Shown here: positions 17,271 to 19,658 of the stretch, in pieces
How positions within the stretch are numbered: position 1 is the first letter of the stretch
How the letters are laid out: the number at the start of each line of letters is the position of its first letter
Assembly: GCA_018398765.1 (NCBI GenBank)
Contig: JAHBMJ010000298.1
Span: 30,001 to 49,658, forward strand
Source: Chromera velia
Lineage: Eukaryota; Sar; Chromeraceae
Reading direction: 5' to 3'
DNA: 19,658 nucleotides
The notes under the pieces: model-generated
What the model saw: only the letters and a program-made list of their open reading frames with translations
What the model was told of the DNA's origin: nothing
The model's database searches: none
Position numbers and translations under genes: made by a program

Positions 17271-17939
17271 AAGCTCTGGCACCCGTCCTTTCAGTTTAAA
17301 CTGGACGGGAGGACCCCAAATCCGGCATACTCACCCGGACTAGCATTCGTCAGGGAGGCGACGATATCCGGGGCTCACTTCGGATGTGACTTCCTCGATA
17401 TCTTCTTGAAGGGGCCCTTCAGGGCTTTGAAGAGGGAGATGTACCCGGCAGGAGGGGTGGGGCAGAAGGAGTTCGAAGGAGCGGTGGAGGCAATGGTGAA
17501 TGAGATTGGTGGGAAGTACATCAGCTTCCATAGGCTGGTGGACTTCATTTTCATGATGCTCCCTAGTGGGGAGTCGGGGGAGAGGATGATTAGGGGGATA
17601 GTGAAGGCCTGCAGGGCTTCGTCTCCGCTGCAGTTCACAAATCATGTGACTGCATTAGCGAGACAGTGGGAGCTTCGGGCCCAGGGGACGGGGTCGGGTG
17701 GGCTGCCGAGAGGCCTGACACCAACGGCTCCACTCGAGGGGGGTGCAGAGATGGGCGTGGGCGGGAGTACAAGTGTAAGTCTGAATCGGCACACAGACGT
17801 GAGGAAGGGCAGTTCAACAACGATGGCCGCAGCAGTAGTAGCAGGAGGGGGGGGAGGCTATCTGGTTCCCCCACCAGCAGGTCCTCAGGTGCCTATCGTG
17901 ATCGTGGGGGAGGACGTGGCCCAGCCGGGCGCAGATTAA
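17271..17939 (+). CDS. 3' part of the transposon-interrupted gene
   Basis: The frame resumes in register with 15449-15793 and encodes KLWHPSFQFKLDGRTPNPAY at once, then a compact domain with HFGCDFLDIFLKGPFRALKR, EFEGAVEAMVNEIGGKYISF and LVDFIFMMLPSGES, giving about 222 residues to TAA 17937-17939. With the 115 upstream codons, the uninterrupted product would be about 337 aa. From about 17660 the encoded sequence becomes Gly/Pro-rich, while another frame (17666-18034) reads as an Arg/Ser/Gly-rich tail, so a frameshift near the G run at 17736 is possible. The TAA is followed after three bases by ATG (17943) in the same frame. The family is unrecognised; a Gag-like capsid protein is one possibility. 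Confidence 0.65.
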   Translation, partial: KLWHPSFQFKLDGRTPNPAYSPGLAFVREATISGAHFGCDFLDIFLKGPFRALKREMYPAGGVGQKEFEGAVEAMVNEIGGKYISFHRLVDFIFMMLPSGESGERMIRGIVKACRASSPLQFTNHVTALARQWELRAQGTGSGGLPRGLTPTAPLEGGAEMGVGGSTSVSLNRHTDVRKGSSTTMAAAVVAGGGGGYLVPPPAGPQVPIVIVGEDVAQPGAD

Positions 17940-18034
17940 GACATGCCACAGGCAATGGGGGGGGTAAGTATCACGGGGTTGGAGGGATTTGCGGCAGCTG
18001 CCGCCGCACCTGGGGCGAGACCCCTGTCTGCTAA
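17666..18034 (+). CDS. Overlapping Arg/Ser/Gly-rich frame, possible RNA-binding tail
   Basis: In the second frame, 17666-18034 is open for 122 codons and encodes KCKSESAHRREEG, SSSSRRGGRLSG, RDRGGGRGPAGRR and a Cys-rich end (GICGSCRRTWGETPVC). RGG-like basic tails are usual on nucleic-acid-binding proteins. It starts at GTG with no ATG, so it could only be reached by frameshifting from 17271-17939, or be the original frame after an indel. It overlaps both frame-0 ORFs, so at most one is genuine along any stretch. Confidence 0.3.
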   Translation: MGASGPGDGVGWAAERPDTNGSTRGGCRDGRGREYKCKSESAHRREEGQFNNDGRSSSSRRGGRLSGSPTSRSSGAYRDRGGGRGPAGRRLRHATGNGGGKYHGVGGICGSCRRTWGETPVC

Positions 18035-18497
18035 GAGGAGGAGAGAACAAGTGGATGAAGGGGATGGGGGCGTGAATGGGGGGGGGAATGGAGGAGGGGC
18101 GGTGGATGTAAAGAGCAGAGGGACTGGAGGGGACAGATCGGGGTTTGTCTCCCCAGTGAACATGACACCTAGGCATGTCGAACAGCCTGGGAATGTACTT
18201 CGGGGCTTAGGCCTTGAACCCCCGGGGAGAGGATCCGGTGACAGGATCTCCTTTGGCAATCTGCTGAAGGAGGCACCGGTGTTCAGGGATGGGGAGATGC
18301 AAGCAGTCGTCGAGTCGTCGAAGCTGATAAAAATCGGTATCGAGGGCGTAGAAGAGAGTGTGGCGAGGAGGGATCTGGTGCAGTTCCTTGCTGACTGCGG
18401 GGTGGGCAACATTCCAGATGATGCGGACATCCAGGCCCTCGTGTTTGGGGTAGCGTTGGCCCTATGGAAAGGAAAGGGCGGCCAAGGCGGTGCTTGA
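17943..18497 (+). CDS. Second ORF of the coding tract (184 aa), unknown
   Basis: The frame starts at ATG 17943, three bases after the preceding TAA and in the same frame. It begins MPQAMGGVSITGLEGFAAAA, has a nuclear-localisation-like AKRRREQ patch (residues about 29-35), a long Gly-rich linker, then a more structured region (ISFGNLLKEAPVFRDGEMQA; ESVARRDLVQFLADCGVGNI). It ends at TGA 18495-18497. Just before the end, another frame (18454-18540) reads better than the last dozen codons, which suggests an indel near 18455. TGA is followed by more than 180 open codons in the same frame. It could be a separate cistron or a segment of one decayed protein. Confidence 0.5.
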   Translation: MPQAMGGVSITGLEGFAAAAAAPGARPLSAKRRREQVDEGDGGVNGGGNGGGAVDVKSRGTGGDRSGFVSPVNMTPRHVEQPGNVLRGLGLEPPGRGSGDRISFGNLLKEAPVFRDGEMQAVVESSKLIKIGIEGVEESVARRDLVQFLADCGVGNIPDDADIQALVFGVALALWKGKGGQGGA

Positions 18498-18540
18498 CTG
18501 GAGGATCAGGGTACGATTTCGGAGCGACCTAATCAAGTAA
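18454..18540 (+). pseudogene. Out-of-frame continuation of the second ORF
   Basis: The first frame after TAG 18451-18453 encodes PYGKERAAKAVLDWRIRVRF and RSDLIK before TAA 18538-18540. It looks more protein-like than the WKGKGGQGGA ending of the in-frame ORF at the same place. A one-base change around 18452-18462 would join them. The AATCAA|GTAAGC at 18536 could alternatively be a splice donor. Confidence 0.3.
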
Positions 18541-19052
18541 GCTTTGACATATCGTTCTCCATAAATGGGATTAATTCATTCATTGACTGGTTGGAAAGGA
18601 AAATTGACTCTGTGCGTGATCGGTTGTTGGCTGACAGAGGAGTGAGGGGTTTTGGGAGAAACGCTGTGACTGAGAGATGCAGGGAGGAAGTATCCAAACG
18701 TATGTTAGCGATGGCAGGATTGAGGATGTTTCTTGCTTGTACCGGGGAACATGAAATGCAATCTTGTCCCGTATGTGGGTCGCGAGTTTGTGACTGCGAT
18801 TGTGTACTCTCCGTCTCGCTGCATATGCATGCTTCGGTTCCGCCATCATACTCACTCACTGTTTCCCCCCCGTCTCCACATAAGAAAGAGGACCCTGCTG
18901 CAAGGGAACGCACAGTCTTTAGGGCAGGGATGAAAAAGAGGGTGTTGCGTCGGCTCTTGCTATTGCATTGCATAACAGCGGATCTTTTTCTTAATCTGTC
19001 GGATTCAAAGTTTTCTGTCTTTTTGAGGGGCTTCAAGAGGGGCTGCAGGTAG
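18498..19052 (+). CDS. Third open segment, Cys/His-rich, unknown
   Basis: 184 codons in the same frame lie between TGA 18495 and TAG 19050, without an early ATG (first at about 18702). It encodes VSFDISFSINGINSFIDWLE, a charged helix (RKIDSVRDRLLADRG), and then a cluster CPVCGSRVCDCDC followed at about residue 115 by HMH, which could bind zinc. It ends in a hydrophobic and basic stretch (MKKRVLRRLLLLHC). Lack of a start codon suggests it is part of a longer protein joined to the upstream ORF, split by a nonsense change or an unseen intron. It is not a recognised zinc-finger class. Confidence 0.4.
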   Translation: MEDQGTISERPNQVSFDISFSINGINSFIDWLERKIDSVRDRLLADRGVRGFGRNAVTERCREEVSKRMLAMAGLRMFLACTGEHEMQSCPVCGSRVCDCDCVLSVSLHMHASVPPSYSLTVSPPSPHKKEDPAARERTVFRAGMKKRVLRRLLLLHCITADLFLNLSDSKFSVFLRGFKRGCR

Positions 19053-19112
19053 CACTGGGATCATGCAGACTTCACGGCAGGGAAACTCATCTATATGGTT
19101 TGGTCTCTATAG

Positions 19113-19385
19113 GTACATGGGTTTTATTTGGGGAGTACGGTGGGCTTTGTGATGGATAGGTTCATTCAGCATCTTTATGCGGCAGGAAGGGGGGTGGGGG
19201 GTAGGGTTAGTGGAAAAAGGAACGCGTCAGGAAGGGGGTATGCACATCGATTTTACTCAACTCTCTCTGTAAATAACGGGAGGCATGGATTGTTTGTGGT
19301 TACGCCACTGGTCGTTATTGTAAGGTCCCAGATGGAATTGCGATATGCGGAGATGGCCTGCATTCGATCGTACATGCCGAAGTAG
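19113..19385 (+). CDS. Fourth open segment of the coding tract, unknown
   Basis: Same frame, open from after TAG 19110-19112 to TAG 19383-19385 (90 codons). It encodes a Gly/Arg-rich patch (AGRGVGGRVSGKRNASGRGY) and then GLFVVTPLVVIVRSQMELRY. TAG 19110 ends a TCTCTATAG that resembles a splice acceptor, and CTGCAG|GTAGCA at 19048/19049 resembles a donor. That 64-nt intron would shift the frame, so it does not explain the stops. Confidence 0.35.
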   Translation, partial: VHGFYLGSTVGFVMDRFIQHLYAAGRGVGGRVSGKRNASGRGYAHRFYSTLSVNNGRHGLFVVTPLVVIVRSQMELRYAEMACIRSYMPK

Positions 19386-19658
19386 AATACGGTGGGAGTG
19401 AGAAGGAGAGTGAAAGGCGACTTTAGCTGGAGGTTCAAATCCGACTGCATGGACAGAGAGGTGACAGGGGGGGTTGGGGGGGATGGGGCTTTGAGGAGGT
19501 CGGAAAGGTTGGCTTCCGGACGTAGAGGTGTTTCGATCTGCTCGGACAAGCTGTCGGAATTCCTTGCGGTTAGGAGGAGGATTACGGTGGCGATGGTGAG
19601 CCGAGGAGGGACTGCGTTCTCCCGTGCTGCTTGTTTGTCTGCTGTGGGGGGGTTTGGG
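19386..19658 (+). CDS. Fifth open segment, truncated by the window end
   Basis: The same frame is open for 91 codons with no stop to the last base. It is Arg/Gly/Ser-rich (SWRFKSDCMDREV, RRSERLASGRRG, KLSEFLAVRRRITVAMVSR). It continues the tract beyond the window, and its product cannot be identified from this fragment. Confidence 0.35.

Noticed and set aside
19049-19112. 64-nt GT-AG intron removing TAG 19050 and TAG 19110
   Set aside because: The splice signals look fair, but the length shifts the frame and leads to a stop within about 13 codons.
19420-19440. GGTTCAAATCC resembling a tRNA T-loop
   Set aside because: The neighbouring bases do not form the T stem, and no acceptor stem or anticodon arm is present.

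Overview
The window is eukaryotic nuclear DNA. It has short GT-AG introns (81 and 170 nt in the two best gene models), single-gene transcription units without operons or ribosome-binding sites, low-complexity GA/CT and G/C homopolymer tracts, a scaffold gap of six Ns, and several nested repeat families. Mixed base composition, short introns, frequent TGCATGC motifs and a leader that looks like a signal peptide followed by 'AGFQ' and a basic stretch would suit a unicellular alga or alveolate such as a chromerid. That is a low-confidence guess and no marker gene confirms it. The window is repeat-rich and gene-poor.

Layout. (1) 1-1231, 7857-8668 (inverted) and 8815-9629 (direct) are three copies of one dispersed repeat, built as X+Y+Z, X+Z and Y+Z. 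(2) 2321-5858 is a 3.5-kb non-autonomous DNA transposon with 46-bp terminal inverted repeats, inserted in a polypurine tract. It holds hairpins, a long palindrome with a spurious N gap, a 35-bp minisatellite and a 30-nt C run. (3) 5931-7856 has no supported gene. (4) 9630-9805 is a short two-copy repeat. (5) 9973-11430 is a plus-strand gene with a secretory-type leader, an in-frame TAG, a heptad-repeat coiled coil and a second exon. (6) 13004-12375 is a minus-strand gene with an 81-nt intron, convergent with the previous gene, and a G-quadruplex-type tract lies between them. (7) 13240-15440 is mostly low-complexity, AT-rich and repeat DNA. (8) 15449-19658 is a long coding tract of unknown family that runs off the window.

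The most interesting discovery is in region 8. The ORF starting at 15449 is interrupted after codon 115 by a 1,469-bp DNA transposon (15794-17262) with 15-bp terminal inverted repeats (CTAGGGTATTT[C/T]ACT) and an 8-bp target duplication (ATACGAAC / ATGCGAAC). Taking out the element and one duplication copy leaves the host reading frame exactly in register with the ORF at 17271-17939. The element carries its own intron-containing gene (16225-16922, 175 aa) of unrecognised function and has AGGTT-rich subterminal arms. Downstream, the same frame stays open to the window end, broken by only five stop codons of all three kinds, which suggests a long element or gene decaying by point mutation.
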